A DNA stretch of 34,530 nucleotides from Candidatus Aminicenantes bacterium UBA876 (GCA_002294665.1 DBFQ01000108.1:10100-44629); one strand, 5' to 3'; positions 24,583 to 34,239 are shown, counted from the stretch's first letter. Notes: generated by a model from the sequence alone, not told the origin. A program made the numbers and translations.

Positions 24583-26613
24583 TCAATCGAACGCTTCGGG
24601 GTGGTAGTAAGCGTAATAAAAACGGTTGCGCAAGATATTCTTGACGTAGTTGCGGGTCTCTGTGAAAGGGATCATTTCGATGAATTCTTCCTCTGCTACG
24701 GAGCCGAACTGGTGCAGCCAGCGGTCGACGCGATGGTCGCCCGCGTTGTATGCGGCCAGCGCCAGATACGCGCGATCGTTGTATTTGTCCAGCAATTGCC
24801 GCAGGTACAATGTGCCCCAACGGATGTTGACCTCCGGTTGCACCAGTTCCCAGCGCAGTCGCGGGGTCAGGCGTTTGCCGCTGATATGCGCGTACGTCTC
24901 TGGCAGCATCTGCATCAGGCCGTAGGCGTTCGACTGGGAGCGGCTATCCGGCCGGAACATGCTCTCCTCGCGGATCAGGCCGCTGACCAGGAACGGATCC
25001 AGTCTTCGTTCGCGGCTGTAGCGCGCAATGATTCCGCTGAATTCAAGCGGCGTCAGGATGGAGCGCAGGAAGCGGGGCAGGATGACGGCATGGTAATCCT
25101 GAATGCCGCTGCGGTATGCCAGAAACGCGTGGTAATGGCGGTGCCGATGGACTTCGAGTGTTGCAAGGGTCAATGTCAGTACAACCGCGTCGGCGGTGTT
25201 GACGCCAGTCGATCTTCCGGCCCATTCGAGGTATTCGCGGCCTTTTTGCAGCAGCCCCAGTTCCAGCAGTGCGAGGCCGCGTTCGAGGCGGTGCACCGTG
25301 TCCGGCGAAAGCGGTGAATTCAGGCGTTCCGCGAAGGCTTCCAGACCATTATGCAGGCCGTTGATGTGGTTTTTCCCGGCACGTACGAAATAATAGGAGA
25401 ATGGCGCGTGATTGAGCGGGATTCGGAAGCCGCCTCCCAGACGCCGGTACCAGAAGGCGGCGGCGACCTGGTATCCGGGTTCGGGTGAGTGGGCGGCGCG
25501 CATGAACAGGCGGCGGGCCTGCCGCAAACGGTCCTGTTTCAAATGGATCCAGGCATTGATCCACAGGGCTTTCCAATGGCGGGTATCCTTGAGCCCGGTG
25601 GCATGGATCAGTTGCGTATAGGCCTGGGATGCCTGATCCAGTTGGTTTTCGACCAGGAAAAGGCCGGCGATGTCCTCCAGCAGGTCGACATGGGTCCCGG
25701 GTTCATCCTCCAGGGTCCGGACACGCTCCCAGATGCCTTCGGTTTGCCCGGAACGCAGGTCGAGCTTGATGAGTAAGGCCTGTTTGCGTGCGTTGAATTG
25801 CGGGTCCCGGACACGCTCCAGATGATGGCGGCATTGAGTGAAGCGGCGGCGACGGTAATTGAATGCCGCCTGGTAGTATTGATTGATCGCATCATGCGGA
25901 CAGTTTCTCGATTCGCGCATGATCGTGGACCATTGGCCGCGGGCGGACAGGTATCTGAAACGGGCGTCCCAGTCGATCACACCGATATTGGCTTTCAATT
26001 CGCGTTGCAGGTCCCCGGGCAGTCCTTCCAGAAGCCTGCCCAAAGAAACGCGGGGAAACAACTCGCGCAGCAGCCGGGCAGCGGCCGGGGCGCCTTCAGT
26101 ACGAGCCAGGGCTTTGAAAACGCGGATACGCAGGGCGGTGGTATGGGGGGGGTGAATCCGGCTGCGTTCAACCATCTTCGCGTATTCTTCACATTGATCC
26201 AGCCAGCGGAGAATCAGGTGGTTCTTCTCCCGCCAGAGGTAGGCGTCGCGGCCGGGGATATCACGAAGCAAAGCCGGCATCCGGGCGGGGATCTCCTGCT
26301 GACGCAGATTCCGTGCCTGCTCCAGGCGGACGATCGCCTTCAGAAAGCGTTGTTGCGGATGCGAGATCGCTGATTCATTGATATCGCGAAGCGGGTCGAG
26401 GCCTTCGGCGGGCTCTTTCAGGAGTGAGATCCGGCGCATGGCACCTTGCAGAATGCGGTAATTGTCCCTGATGTGGGAGTCGGGCTTATCGCTGTGCATC
26501 GGAACCGGTTCGAGTACAAACCGGCACACGATCCATGCCGAAACCATTGCCAGGCCCAGCAGCAGTTCCAGCAAGAGGGAGAGGCGGAAAAAACGCGAGC
26601 TAGATTGCCACAA
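24583..26613 (-). CDS. Slt70-type soluble lytic transglycosylase
   Basis: This 676-residue envelope protein has an N-terminal membrane segment (about 10-32), a long alpha-helical region of roughly 500 residues as in the Slt70 ring, and a C-terminal SLT domain. The SLT domain starts at VSGLIREES (from 543, catalytic Glu about 550), then SQSNAYGLMQMLPET, ALAAYNAG and PFTETRNYVKNIL. It cleaves glycan strands to 1,6-anhydro-MurNAc ends. The start is TTG at 26613, with AAAGG eight bases upstream, overlapping the GAF-like gene's stop by 14 bases; an internal ATG at residue 23 would cut the anchor. It ends the seven-gene run. The anchor may be uncleaved. Confidence 0.9.
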   Translation of the reverse strand: MWQSSSRFFRLSLLLELLLGLAMVSAWIVCRFVLEPVPMHSDKPDSHIRDNYRILQGAMRRISLLKEPAEGLDPLRDINESAISHPQQRFLKAIVRLEQARNLRQQEIPARMPALLRDIPGRDAYLWREKNHLILRWLDQCEEYAKMVERSRIHPPHTTALRIRVFKALARTEGAPAAARLLRELFPRVSLGRLLEGLPGDLQRELKANIGVIDWDARFRYLSARGQWSTIMRESRNCPHDAINQYYQAAFNYRRRRFTQCRHHLERVRDPQFNARKQALLIKLDLRSGQTEGIWERVRTLEDEPGTHVDLLEDIAGLFLVENQLDQASQAYTQLIHATGLKDTRHWKALWINAWIHLKQDRLRQARRLFMRAAHSPEPGYQVAAAFWYRRLGGGFRIPLNHAPFSYYFVRAGKNHINGLHNGLEAFAERLNSPLSPDTVHRLERGLALLELGLLQKGREYLEWAGRSTGVNTADAVVLTLTLATLEVHRHRHYHAFLAYRSGIQDYHAVILPRFLRSILTPLEFSGIIARYSRERRLDPFLVSGLIREESMFRPDSRSQSNAYGLMQMLPETYAHISGKRLTPRLRWELVQPEVNIRWGTLYLRQLLDKYNDRAYLALAAYNAGDHRVDRWLHQFGSVAEEEFIEMIPFTETRNYVKNILRNRFYYAYYHPEAFD

Positions 26614-27649
26614 ACGGATAGCCTTTCAACACTTCCCGGTTCCCTTTGGCCAGGATTTTGATTAACTGGGTTTCAAAGATCTCCATGTCGTCATGTTTGC
26701 GCAGATATTCCTCGCGGGCCTGGTCGATGGTGTCCCTCAGGGCCGCGTACAGGTCTCCGCTGTTGATTCCGTCTTCAACCGCTTTCTCGTTGTACAGAAT
26801 GATGTCATTGAGAATCACCCGCGCTTTGCGTTCGGGATCATTCGTCCTGAGGGAGGGGCTTTTACTTTCCTTTTCGGGGACAATGAAATCCGCGGCCGTG
26901 TCGGGTTCGGCTACCGGCTCCGGTTCGGAATCGCCGATGAACTCCTGGGTTTTTACCCGGGCCATGATTTTCTGACGCAGGGGCAGAAGATCCAGGCTCA
27001 TTTCTCCGGTGCGGGCAAAGATCTCGATTTCCCTGCGGCCGATACCCGGCTCGCCCTCAAACGAATCGGCGTAAATCACGGCCTGGGGTTTCCCCTTGAC
27101 AAAGAAAGGCAGCACCAGGATCTCTTTCGGGGCGGCGCCGCCGAAACGGCTGAAGATCAGATGGTCATCCGCGCGCGGAGCCGGCGGTCCCGCGTAGCCC
27201 TTGCGGTTCTCCAGCACGTGCTTGAAGACCGTGTCCGCCGAGAGCGAGAAGAACACGGTTTTGATCTCCTTGTCGGTCACGTTGCTGTCATGTTTTTCGA
27301 ACCCTTTTCCCCGCCATCCCACCAGCTTGTCATCCCGCAGCAGAAAGAGGGCGGAGCGGCTGGAAAACAGGTTGATGGCATCCAGCAGGTTGGAGATCAG
27401 TTTCAACTGGTTTTCCGATTCGGAGACGGCCATCACGTTCTTGTGAATGGAAGAGATCAGTTTACCTGGATCCATGACGGGGGGGACAATGTCGGGGGGG
27501 ACATGAAAGGCATCGAAACCGGGAACCTCTTTAATGCCCTCAAGCTGCTGCATGATGCTTTCCTGGATTTCGTGGACCTGGGCAACAAGCATGCCTTTCT
27601 TTTCATTGAGAATGGTTTCGATCAGTCGCTTGATCTTGTCAGCGGACAT
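26600..27649 (-). CDS. GAF-like protein with C-terminal helical LYNE region
   Basis: This 349-residue soluble protein opens with a helical region (about 1-40). A GAF-like alpha/beta domain follows (about 65-220), including SRSALFLLRDDKLVGWRGKGF and ILVLPFFVKGKPQAVIYADSF. A charged linker leads to a helical tail PERKARVILNDIILYNEKAVEDG near 270-293. I recall similar tails (ARVLVSEIKLYNE-type) in hypothetical proteins of Acidobacteriota and relatives, but no function. AGGAGG supports the ATG at 27649. It overlaps the Slt gene by 14 bases and lies in the seven-gene run. A sensory or scaffold role is a guess; no enzyme motif is seen. Confidence 0.75.
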   Translation of the reverse strand: MSADKIKRLIETILNEKKGMLVAQVHEIQESIMQQLEGIKEVPGFDAFHVPPDIVPPVMDPGKLISSIHKNVMAVSESENQLKLISNLLDAINLFSSRSALFLLRDDKLVGWRGKGFEKHDSNVTDKEIKTVFFSLSADTVFKHVLENRKGYAGPPAPRADDHLIFSRFGGAAPKEILVLPFFVKGKPQAVIYADSFEGEPGIGRREIEIFARTGEMSLDLLPLRQKIMARVKTQEFIGDSEPEPVAEPDTAADFIVPEKESKSPSLRTNDPERKARVILNDIILYNEKAVEDGINSGDLYAALRDTIDQAREEYLRKHDDMEIFETQLIKILAKGNREVLKGYPFVAI

Positions 27650-27707
27650 GGATGACCTCCTTTGCGTTTCCCTGCGATACGGCCGGTCGGATCATATCTT
27701 TCCACCA

Positions 27708-28445
27708 TTATATCCCGGATTCGATCCGGCTGGCCAGGATCTCCGGTAATCCGGCATCACGGATTTTTTTCTGGGTTTGTCTGAAATCATAAGTAAAGCG
27801 CTTGAATTGAATTTCGCGCTTGCCGGGGTCGAATATCACAAAACTGGGCATGGGGTTCTTGTCGCGGGGCTGGCCGATGGAACCGGGATTGATGAGGTAT
27901 CGGGTGTTGGGGTCGAGTCGGATGTGCGTGTTTTCGTTCAGGGGCACGGACTGGATCTTGTCATTGCGCATCAGGTACATGATGGGAAAATGGGTGTGGC
28001 CGAAAAAACCGATCGCGGTTTCCATGAACTTGAAGGACTCCGCGGCTTCGAAATTCGAAAACACGTAATAGTCTTCATCAAATGTGGAACCGTGGCAGAG
28101 GGTGATGAAGCGTTCAACCACTACCGGCCCTTTGGGTAATTGTTTCAGGAATGTCTGGTTGTCCCCGCTCACTTGAATCTTGCTCCATTCAGCGGAAAAA
28201 GCCGCCACGGGATTGAAGAGGGAAGATGATTCCAGGTCGGCGACGACCTTGTCATGATTTCCCCGTACCTGGGTGCTGACGTTCAGTCGGCGAAAACGGT
28301 TGATCACTTCGTTCGGATTGGGGCCGTATCCGACCAGGTCGCCCAGAAACAGGAAACGCGACGCCTTGCGCGCCGCCGGGTGCTCCAGCATAGCCTCGAA
28401 CGCCTCCAGGTTGCTGTGGATATCGCTGAAAATGAGGTACTTCAC
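27708..28445 (-). CDS. Calcineurin-like metallophosphoesterase
   Basis: This is a 245-residue two-metal phosphoesterase. It shows D8-x-H10 in FSDIHSNLEAF, G35-D36-L-V-G-Y, G62-N-H-D65, a His in LCHGSTFD and the final GHTHFPI, all metal ligands of the fold. The short size and SDIHSNLEAF start match the YfcE/MJ0936 group acting on phosphodiesters or phosphomonoesters. The start is GTG at 28445 with GGGAG five bases upstream; the open frame extends 31 codons into lipA without support. It begins 22 bases after the lipA stop. The substrate is unknown, possibly a cyclic nucleotide or a dinucleoside polyphosphate. Confidence 0.88.
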   Translation of the reverse strand: MKYLIFSDIHSNLEAFEAMLEHPAARKASRFLFLGDLVGYGPNPNEVINRFRRLNVSTQVRGNHDKVVADLESSSLFNPVAAFSAEWSKIQVSGDNQTFLKQLPKGPVVVERFITLCHGSTFDEDYYVFSNFEAAESFKFMETAIGFFGHTHFPIMYLMRNDKIQSVPLNENTHIRLDPNTRYLINPGSIGQPRDKNPMPSFVIFDPGKREIQFKRFTYDFRQTQKKIRDAGLPEILASRIESGI

Positions 28446-28467
28446 CGTTTCTCCCGTTGGGTGGGTG

Positions 28468-29397
28468 TCATTTTCCGCCTGCCGTATTTTCGGTCCGGAA
28501 CAGGCCCGACTGGTGCTTTTCGTAGAGTTCCCGGGCATGATAGGAACTGCGGACCAGCGGCCCCGAGGCTACCGCGGCAAAGCCCGCGGCCAGGGCCTCG
28601 GATTCCAATTCCCTGAACTCTTCGGGATCATAGTACCGGTCAACCGGAACGGATGCAGCGGTGGGCCGGCAGTACTGGCCGATCGTGAGCAGAGACACAC
28701 CTCGATCATGCAGTTGCCTGAACAAATCCAGCAACTCCGTCCGGGTTTCCCCCAGTCCCACCATGATCCCCGATTTGGTGACCGCTCCCCTTTTCGCGGA
28801 TCGTTCAAGCAGCGTCAATGATCGGCTGAACTGCTCTTCGGGCCGCCTGACTTTGCGGTATTGCGACAAAACGGTTTCGATGTTGTGGTTGAGTACATGG
28901 GGAGCCGCGTCCAGGACGAGGTTCAAAGCCGGCTCTTCGCCGTTGAAGTCCGGGATGAGGACTTCCACAAGCAGTCCGGGAATGTCCGTTTTCAACCTGG
29001 TGATGACCCGGGCGAAATGATGGCTGCCCCCGTCAGCCAGGTCATCCCGGGTGACGGAGGTGATGACAACGTAACGCAGTTTCATGATGCGGGCGGTTTC
29101 CACCAGCTTGGCCGGCTCATCCGGGTCCAGGGGCCGGGGGTTTCCATGGGCAACCGCGCAGAAGCCGCAATTACGGGTACAATGGTCGCCCATGATCAGG
29201 AATGTGGCATGCCCGTGGTTCCAGCATTCGCCGATGTTGGGGCAGCGGGCGCTGCGACAGATTGTATGCAGCCCCCGCTCATCCAGTGCGCGTTGAATGC
29301 GGGTAAACTCGGGCCCGCCCGGGATGGTGACTTTCAGCCAGCGGGGCTTGGGGGTCCGTGGGGAATGGCCGGTGGCCGAGTCGATCGCGGGTTTCAT
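28468..29397 (-). CDS. lipA: Lipoyl synthase
   Basis: This 309-residue radical SAM enzyme inserts two sulfurs into octanoyl groups on lipoyl domains. The auxiliary cluster Cys set is C47, C52, C58 (CRSARCPNIGEC), the SAM cluster set C73-x3-C77-x2-C80 (CTRNCGFC), and the C-terminal RSSYHA supplies the Ser ligand. The start at 29397 is preferred: the ATG overlaps the preceding gene's stop by four bases, whereas an upstream ATG in frame would overlap by 43. No lipB is in the window. It sits in the seven-gene minus-strand run. Confidence 0.97.
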   Translation of the reverse strand: MKPAIDSATGHSPRTPKPRWLKVTIPGGPEFTRIQRALDERGLHTICRSARCPNIGECWNHGHATFLIMGDHCTRNCGFCAVAHGNPRPLDPDEPAKLVETARIMKLRYVVITSVTRDDLADGGSHHFARVITRLKTDIPGLLVEVLIPDFNGEEPALNLVLDAAPHVLNHNIETVLSQYRKVRRPEEQFSRSLTLLERSAKRGAVTKSGIMVGLGETRTELLDLFRQLHDRGVSLLTIGQYCRPTAASVPVDRYYDPEEFRELESEALAAGFAAVASGPLVRSSYHARELYEKHQSGLFRTENTAGGK

Positions 29398-30572
29398 GAG
29401 ATCAGGAACAGCCGGGTTTGCGGATTGGAAAGCCATCTGGCGCCATCCGCGGTGACTTGTATCATTTCTTCAATGGTTACGACTCCGTGGTCTTTCAGGT
29501 AAAGCCTGGGCTCGATGGTAAATACCTGGCCGGCCTCCAGCGCGGCAAAAGGAAGGTCGCCGTAACGTTCCCATGCCGGAGCCAGCAGGGCGCCGCCGTC
29601 ATGGGCGTCCCGGCCGACCTGGTGGCCGAGGGCGTGGGGATATTCTCCATATCCTCGCGAGGTGATGTATTCGCGCGCGACCGTGTCGATATCGACCCCC
29701 CGGGCGCCGGGTTTGATGCACTCGAATGCGGCGTTTATGGAACCGACAATGGTCTCGAAACCGTGTTTGACAATCGCCGGGGCTTCCGTTTCTTTTTCTT
29801 CCAGGATATACCAGGTGCGTTGCAGGTCGGAGCAATAACCGTCCACGCGTACACCGAAATCAGTATTGAATACCTGTCCCCGTTCCAGCAGACGGTCGGT
29901 CGGTCCGGAATGGGCGCCGGTTTCCTGGGGGCCGGCGAACACCGACGGGCAGTGCTCTTCATCCCAGGCGGGTTCCAGGCCCCGTTCCAGTCGGGCCCGG
30001 GTAATCAGGTTGGCTACCTGCCGTTCGGTCCAGCCGGGGCGTACCTGGCGCGTAACCTGGTCGTAGATCTCCAGGGTGATATCAATGGCCTTGCGGATGC
30101 GCCGGATCTCTTCGGCCGACTTCCGTCCCCGCAGGGCGGCGATGATGGCTTCAGCCGACACCCATTTTCCGGAATACGGGGTGCCCGACAGCAGTTGTTC
30201 GAGTTTGAGGAATTTCCCATGGGTCAGGCCGTCCGCCGCCGCGGAATCCAGCGAATAGTTCAGGGCGATGCTCGCGGGCTTGTTTTCATCCAGTATGCGG
30301 CGCAATATTTCCCTGGGCGAGTCGCGGTACGCGTGGATATGGCGAAAAAGATCGAGGCGCTGAAATTTTTCTTTGTCCAGGTTGCCCACTATCGCGTGGG
30401 TCTCGCCGTTGGAAAAAACCAGAAAAAAGGAGAGCCAGGTTACCCCCGTGCCGACAATGAAATCCATCACCGGATCCGAAAGGACTCCCGATTCCTGGTC
30501 CAGGGTCATCCAGCAGTCCACATCGAGTTCATTCAGGATCTCGATCGACTGCAGCAGTTTTTCGCGTACCAT
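29394..30572 (-). CDS. M24-family aminopeptidase (Xaa-Pro peptidase type)
   Basis: This 392-residue peptidase has the creatinase/prolidase fold. The N-terminal domain (about 1-140) precedes the pita-bread domain, which holds all five metal ligands: D238 and D249 (NTDFGVRVDGYCSD), H317 (ALGHQVGR), E354 (FTIEPRLY) and E368 (TIEEMIQV). It probably removes N-terminal residues before proline. AGGAGG supports the ATG at 30572, eight bases after the PpiD-like gene. There is no signal peptide, so it is cytoplasmic. Creatinase or dimethylpropiothetin lyase-like functions use the same fold but need not be considered here given the complete metal site. Confidence 0.93.
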   Translation of the reverse strand: MVREKLLQSIEILNELDVDCWMTLDQESGVLSDPVMDFIVGTGVTWLSFFLVFSNGETHAIVGNLDKEKFQRLDLFRHIHAYRDSPREILRRILDENKPASIALNYSLDSAAADGLTHGKFLKLEQLLSGTPYSGKWVSAEAIIAALRGRKSAEEIRRIRKAIDITLEIYDQVTRQVRPGWTERQVANLITRARLERGLEPAWDEEHCPSVFAGPQETGAHSGPTDRLLERGQVFNTDFGVRVDGYCSDLQRTWYILEEKETEAPAIVKHGFETIVGSINAAFECIKPGARGVDIDTVAREYITSRGYGEYPHALGHQVGRDAHDGGALLAPAWERYGDLPFAALEAGQVFTIEPRLYLKDHGVVTIEEMIQVTADGARWLSNPQTRLFLIS

Positions 30573-30580
30573 CCGGCCTC

Positions 30581-32509
30581 CTAGTTCAGTCGCGACAGGG
30601 CCGCGTTGGTCACCTTATCATACAACTCCTGGTTGAAGCGGATGTCGTAGGCCTCGCGCTTCTGGTAGATATACGAGGCGACAATGCGGTTGCGCAGCTC
30701 TTCCAGCTTGCTCTGGTAGAATGCTTCGCGGCTGTTCTTGAAATCTTCTTCCCCCATTACGTGGATCGAAGTGGCGCGAACAACCAATACGGCGTTTGAA
30801 TAGGTGATGGGTTCAGAGAATTTTCCCGGGGTCAGGCCGAAAATACGCTCATCGATTCCAGCTTTGACGTCCATGCCGGCCAGGCGGTTGCCCCGCTTGT
30901 ATGTGACGGCTTCGATCTCCAGGTCACGTTGCCGCAACAGCGTTTTCAAGGCTTCTTCATCGCCGACGGCATTCAGCCTGTCAGCCAGTTCGCCGGCTTC
31001 ATCCTGAAGCAGGCGCAAACGTGTCGCCTGAATGAATTTTTCCCGGACTTCGGCTTCCGCCGCCTCGAACGGGAGGATCTCCGGCTTCTCGATCCGCTGC
31101 AGGCGGACCACGGCCATGCCTTTGCCGAATTCCACCGGAAACGCGGTTTCACCTTCTTCCATGCTGAAAAGTTTGCGCGATACAATACCCATGTCTTCCA
31201 GTTCTTCCAGGGTTTCGCCATTGGTCAATGCCGCGGTCTCGATGACGGGCGCATCGATGGACTTGGACGCGGCGGCGATATCCTTGACTTTCTCGATCCG
31301 TTCGAAGATGGCCGCCAGTCTGGTTTTGACCAGTTCGTTGACCTTGCGGTTCTGCAGGATGGTTTCGATGCGTGCGGCGACTTCGTTGAAATCCGCAATT
31401 TTTTCCACGGTTTTTTCGGTAACCGTGAGAATGGAAAAACCATCGCCGGTATCGACGGGGGTGGAGATTTCATTCTGGGACAGGTTGTTGATGATGCGGA
31501 TTTCCTGGGGGCTGAATGCGCGCCAGCCCTGCAGTCCCCAATCACCGCCCGCCGCGGCTTTTTCGTCTTTTGACTGTTCCCTGGCCGTGGCTGCGAATGT
31601 CTCTGCGTTCAGTTTCCCGGAAAGCTCCCGGGCGCTTGCCAGAACGGTTTCGCGATCGCTTTCCGTGTAAGGGAGCAGGATCCGCGATACGCGTGTTTTT
31701 TCCGGGGTTTGAAACATTTCGCGGTTTTCTTTATAGTAAGTGAATTTTTCTTGCGGGCTGATCGTCACCTGAGAGGTAAAGTCCTTGAACTGCAGGGCGA
31801 TAACGACACCCGCGCGGCGTTCCGGGCTCATGAACATCGGCTTGTTGGCCTGATAGAACGCTGCGATTTTTTCGCGCGGCGCGGAAATCTCCTGCTTTAC
31901 ACGGTCCGGGGTCAGGCGCACCACGTCCAGTTCCACGCTGTCCATTTCCTCGTGGTAGAGTTTCTCCAGGCGGTCCGGGTCAATCGCGAGCCCCGCGCTC
32001 AAAAGGAATTCCAGCTTTTCGCGCGCGATCTCCCGGCGCAGTGATTGTTCAAATTCCTTGACATCGATGCGGTTGTAAGCCAACAGGTTTTCATAGGCTT
32101 TGACGCCGATGAAACGTCCGTCGCGTTGAAATCCCGGAGATTCGACGATGCGCCGGCGCAATTCCTTGTCCGTGGCCTTGATCTTGAAGCGGCTGGCTTC
32201 ATTGTCGAAAATAATGGAGTTGATCGACTGCTGCAGCAATTGTTGCGGCAGTTGCATCTGCATCAGCATGTTCTTGTTGAAATTTTCTTTCATGCTGCGG
32301 CGATAGTTGTCGATGGTCTGCATCAATTGTTTCTGGAATTCATCAGCCGTAACGGTTTCACCGTTTACGATCAGCAGCGCGTTTTTCGCGCCCGTCAGAC
32401 TCATTCCCCCGGTACCCCATTCCACAAAAACAAATCCGACAAAAGTCAGTATCACCAGCCACAACACCCATGACAGGCTCTTCAGGTTGTTCCTCATCGT
32501 ACGAAGCAT
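30581..32509 (-). CDS. ppiD: PpiD/SurA-type membrane-anchored peptidyl-prolyl isomerase
   Basis: This is a 642-residue periplasmic folding protein. A short cytoplasmic end, one transmembrane anchor (about 12-31), and a SurA_N/PpiD-type helical chaperone domain (about 45-170) are followed by a parvulin PPIC domain (about 272-366) with SRILLPY, FAATAREQSKDEKAAAGGDWGLQGW and DGFSILTVTEK. A second region rich in beta and helix extends to the end. The architecture matches PpiD, which assists proteins leaving the Sec translocon. The gene begins three bases after the kinase stop. Whether the isomerase is active is uncertain, as E. coli PpiD is inactive in this role. Confidence 0.9.
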   Translation of the reverse strand: MLRTMRNNLKSLSWVLWLVILTFVGFVFVEWGTGGMSLTGAKNALLIVNGETVTADEFQKQLMQTIDNYRRSMKENFNKNMLMQMQLPQQLLQQSINSIIFDNEASRFKIKATDKELRRRIVESPGFQRDGRFIGVKAYENLLAYNRIDVKEFEQSLRREIAREKLEFLLSAGLAIDPDRLEKLYHEEMDSVELDVVRLTPDRVKQEISAPREKIAAFYQANKPMFMSPERRAGVVIALQFKDFTSQVTISPQEKFTYYKENREMFQTPEKTRVSRILLPYTESDRETVLASARELSGKLNAETFAATAREQSKDEKAAAGGDWGLQGWRAFSPQEIRIINNLSQNEISTPVDTGDGFSILTVTEKTVEKIADFNEVAARIETILQNRKVNELVKTRLAAIFERIEKVKDIAAASKSIDAPVIETAALTNGETLEELEDMGIVSRKLFSMEEGETAFPVEFGKGMAVVRLQRIEKPEILPFEAAEAEVREKFIQATRLRLLQDEAGELADRLNAVGDEEALKTLLRQRDLEIEAVTYKRGNRLAGMDVKAGIDERIFGLTPGKFSEPITYSNAVLVVRATSIHVMGEEDFKNSREAFYQSKLEELRNRIVASYIYQKREAYDIRFNQELYDKVTNAALSRLN

Positions 32510-32512
32510 CTC

Positions 32513-34078
32513 TTATCCTCCGGGTTCAGTCCTTTTGATTGTGCTTGTTGCGTTGCTTTCGCTTAACGGCAGATACACGCTGACAACGGCGCCCTCTTCC
32601 GTATTGCGGATTGAAATATTGCCTCTGTGTTCCTGAATCAGATTGTAGGCGATGGAGAGTCCGATACCTTTTTTCTGGGTGCGGCTTTTTGTGGTGTAGA
32701 AAGGGTCAAACGCTTTGTCCACATTGTCAAAGCCGCCACCGTTATCCTGGATCTCCACCACGGCCTGGCTCAGATCGATGGAACGGCTCAGAGAGATGAC
32801 GACTCGACCCTGCCCCTTGCGCTTATCCCGGATTGACTCGACGGCATTCTCGATGATGCCTTCGAATACCTGCCACAAGGAGAAATGGTTGCCGACAACG
32901 GAAACGCTTTCGGCCGGGATGCGGCGAACCAGTTCCACGCCTGAGGTTTCCGGTTTCTGGCCGATGATCTTGACCAGTTTTTCGAGCAGGTTGGCCAGGT
33001 TGATTTCCAGTTTGGATTGCTGGCCGTCGGGGTTCAGCTGATTCAACTCGCGGATGATGTTTTGAATGCGGGTGGTCTGGGCCTTGATCTGGTTCAGCTT
33101 TGTGCGCACGTAGGGGGTGATGTCTTCACGCAGTTCCATCAGGTCGATATAGCCGAGGATTCCGGTGAGGGGATTGTTGATTTCATGAGCGAACCCGGCA
33201 ACGATCGCGGTCAGGGATTTCTGCTTTTCCGATTGGATGATTTTCTTCTGCGTGGCCTGCAACTCTTCCATGGCGTGCTGCAGTTTGCGGTTGGCCTGAT
33301 CCAGTGATTGCGTGCGTTCCGATATCTGGTGAGTGAGTTTCTGCTGGTTGGCTTCCAGGGCTTCCAGGGTGGATTGCAGGCGCGCCACCATTTCATTGTA
33401 CTGGCCGGCCAGGTAGGCGAATTCGTCCCGGGTGTTGACCTGGATGCGGAAATCCATATTCCCTTTGCCGACCATTTCCATGCCCTTGGTTAACACATGG
33501 ATCGGGCGGGTGATGCGGCGTACCAGGAAATGCAGGATCAGGCTGCTCAGAATAAACAGAACGGCCATCAGGGTCAGGATATGCGAACGGATGGTCCGGC
33601 TGACATCCTGGTAGTCGCGTTGAGACCGGCCGTAAAGAATATAGCCGAAAACGGCCTTGGAATTGGGGGCTCGTACGGGGATGGTCAGCACGCGGTGGCT
33701 GTCTTTGAATGGCTTCAGGGCTCCGGCCGGATGGATCCTGGCCTCATCACTCAGGATATTGCGGAAATCCGGCGTGGGTGAAACGCCGCGGTGCAGGATT
33801 TCACTTTTGCGGGCATCGTAAAGCACCATGAAGTCTTCCGGGCGTTGCTTCAGGGTTTCTTCCACCTGGGAGTAAAGGTTCATGTAGCTGTAATAGATGA
33901 AATGGGGCTCCACCAGCGATTCGTAATCCCGCCCCCAGCGCATGAAATTGGCGTTCTCTGAATCATCCAGAAAAGTGAATGTGAACGTATTGATGATGGC
34001 ATAGGCAAAAGCGAAGAGTACGCATAAAATGATTATTATATATATACTCAATTTTACGCTGATCGAATTTATGCGCAT
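32513..34078 (-). CDS. NtrB/AtoS-type sensor histidine kinase
   Basis: This 521-residue membrane kinase has transmembrane helices at about 11-31 and 166-187, with a periplasmic sensor of roughly 130 residues between them. HAMP runs to about 240 and a coiled coil from 240 to 290. The phosphoacceptor helix follows with H299 in FAHEINNPLTGILGY, and the ATPase domain shows IENAVES, DNGGGFD and KKGIGLSIAYNL. This is the HisKA form paired with NtrC-type activators; no response regulator is adjacent, so its partner is elsewhere. It is the first gene of the minus-strand run and has a good promoter, divergent from the rRNA operon. The ribosome binding site is weak. Confidence 0.93.
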   Translation of the reverse strand: MRINSISVKLSIYIIIILCVLFAFAYAIINTFTFTFLDDSENANFMRWGRDYESLVEPHFIYYSYMNLYSQVEETLKQRPEDFMVLYDARKSEILHRGVSPTPDFRNILSDEARIHPAGALKPFKDSHRVLTIPVRAPNSKAVFGYILYGRSQRDYQDVSRTIRSHILTLMAVLFILSSLILHFLVRRITRPIHVLTKGMEMVGKGNMDFRIQVNTRDEFAYLAGQYNEMVARLQSTLEALEANQQKLTHQISERTQSLDQANRKLQHAMEELQATQKKIIQSEKQKSLTAIVAGFAHEINNPLTGILGYIDLMELREDITPYVRTKLNQIKAQTTRIQNIIRELNQLNPDGQQSKLEINLANLLEKLVKIIGQKPETSGVELVRRIPAESVSVVGNHFSLWQVFEGIIENAVESIRDKRKGQGRVVISLSRSIDLSQAVVEIQDNGGGFDNVDKAFDPFYTTKSRTQKKGIGLSIAYNLIQEHRGNISIRNTEEGAVVSVYLPLSESNATSTIKRTEPGG

Positions 34079-34114
34079 CGTTCGGGAAGCCTCTCTGCTT
34101 CTTTATAAATAAAG

Positions 34115-34143
34115 ATTCTATTATAAACACCGCCAAATGGCAA
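34115..34143 (-). promoter_or_regulatory. Promoter of the kinase-ppiD-lipA run
   Basis: On the minus strand TTGCCA (34138-34143, five of six) lies 17 bases from TAGAAT (34115-34120, five of six). The leader to the ATG at 34078 would be about 30 bases. It would drive the whole minus-strand run down to the Slt gene. Confidence 0.6.
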
Positions 34144-34239
34144 GTGCGGCTTCATGCGATCGGACTTTATGCGATTCCGGTTGAAAATTTCGCGAATTTA
34201 TACTATATAAAAAAACCTAGAAATTCTTGGAAGTACGTG

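Noticed and set aside
29418..30584. 388-codon open frame on the plus strand
   Set aside because: It is antisense to the M24 peptidase, which has all five metal ligands; no family-like pattern is seen.
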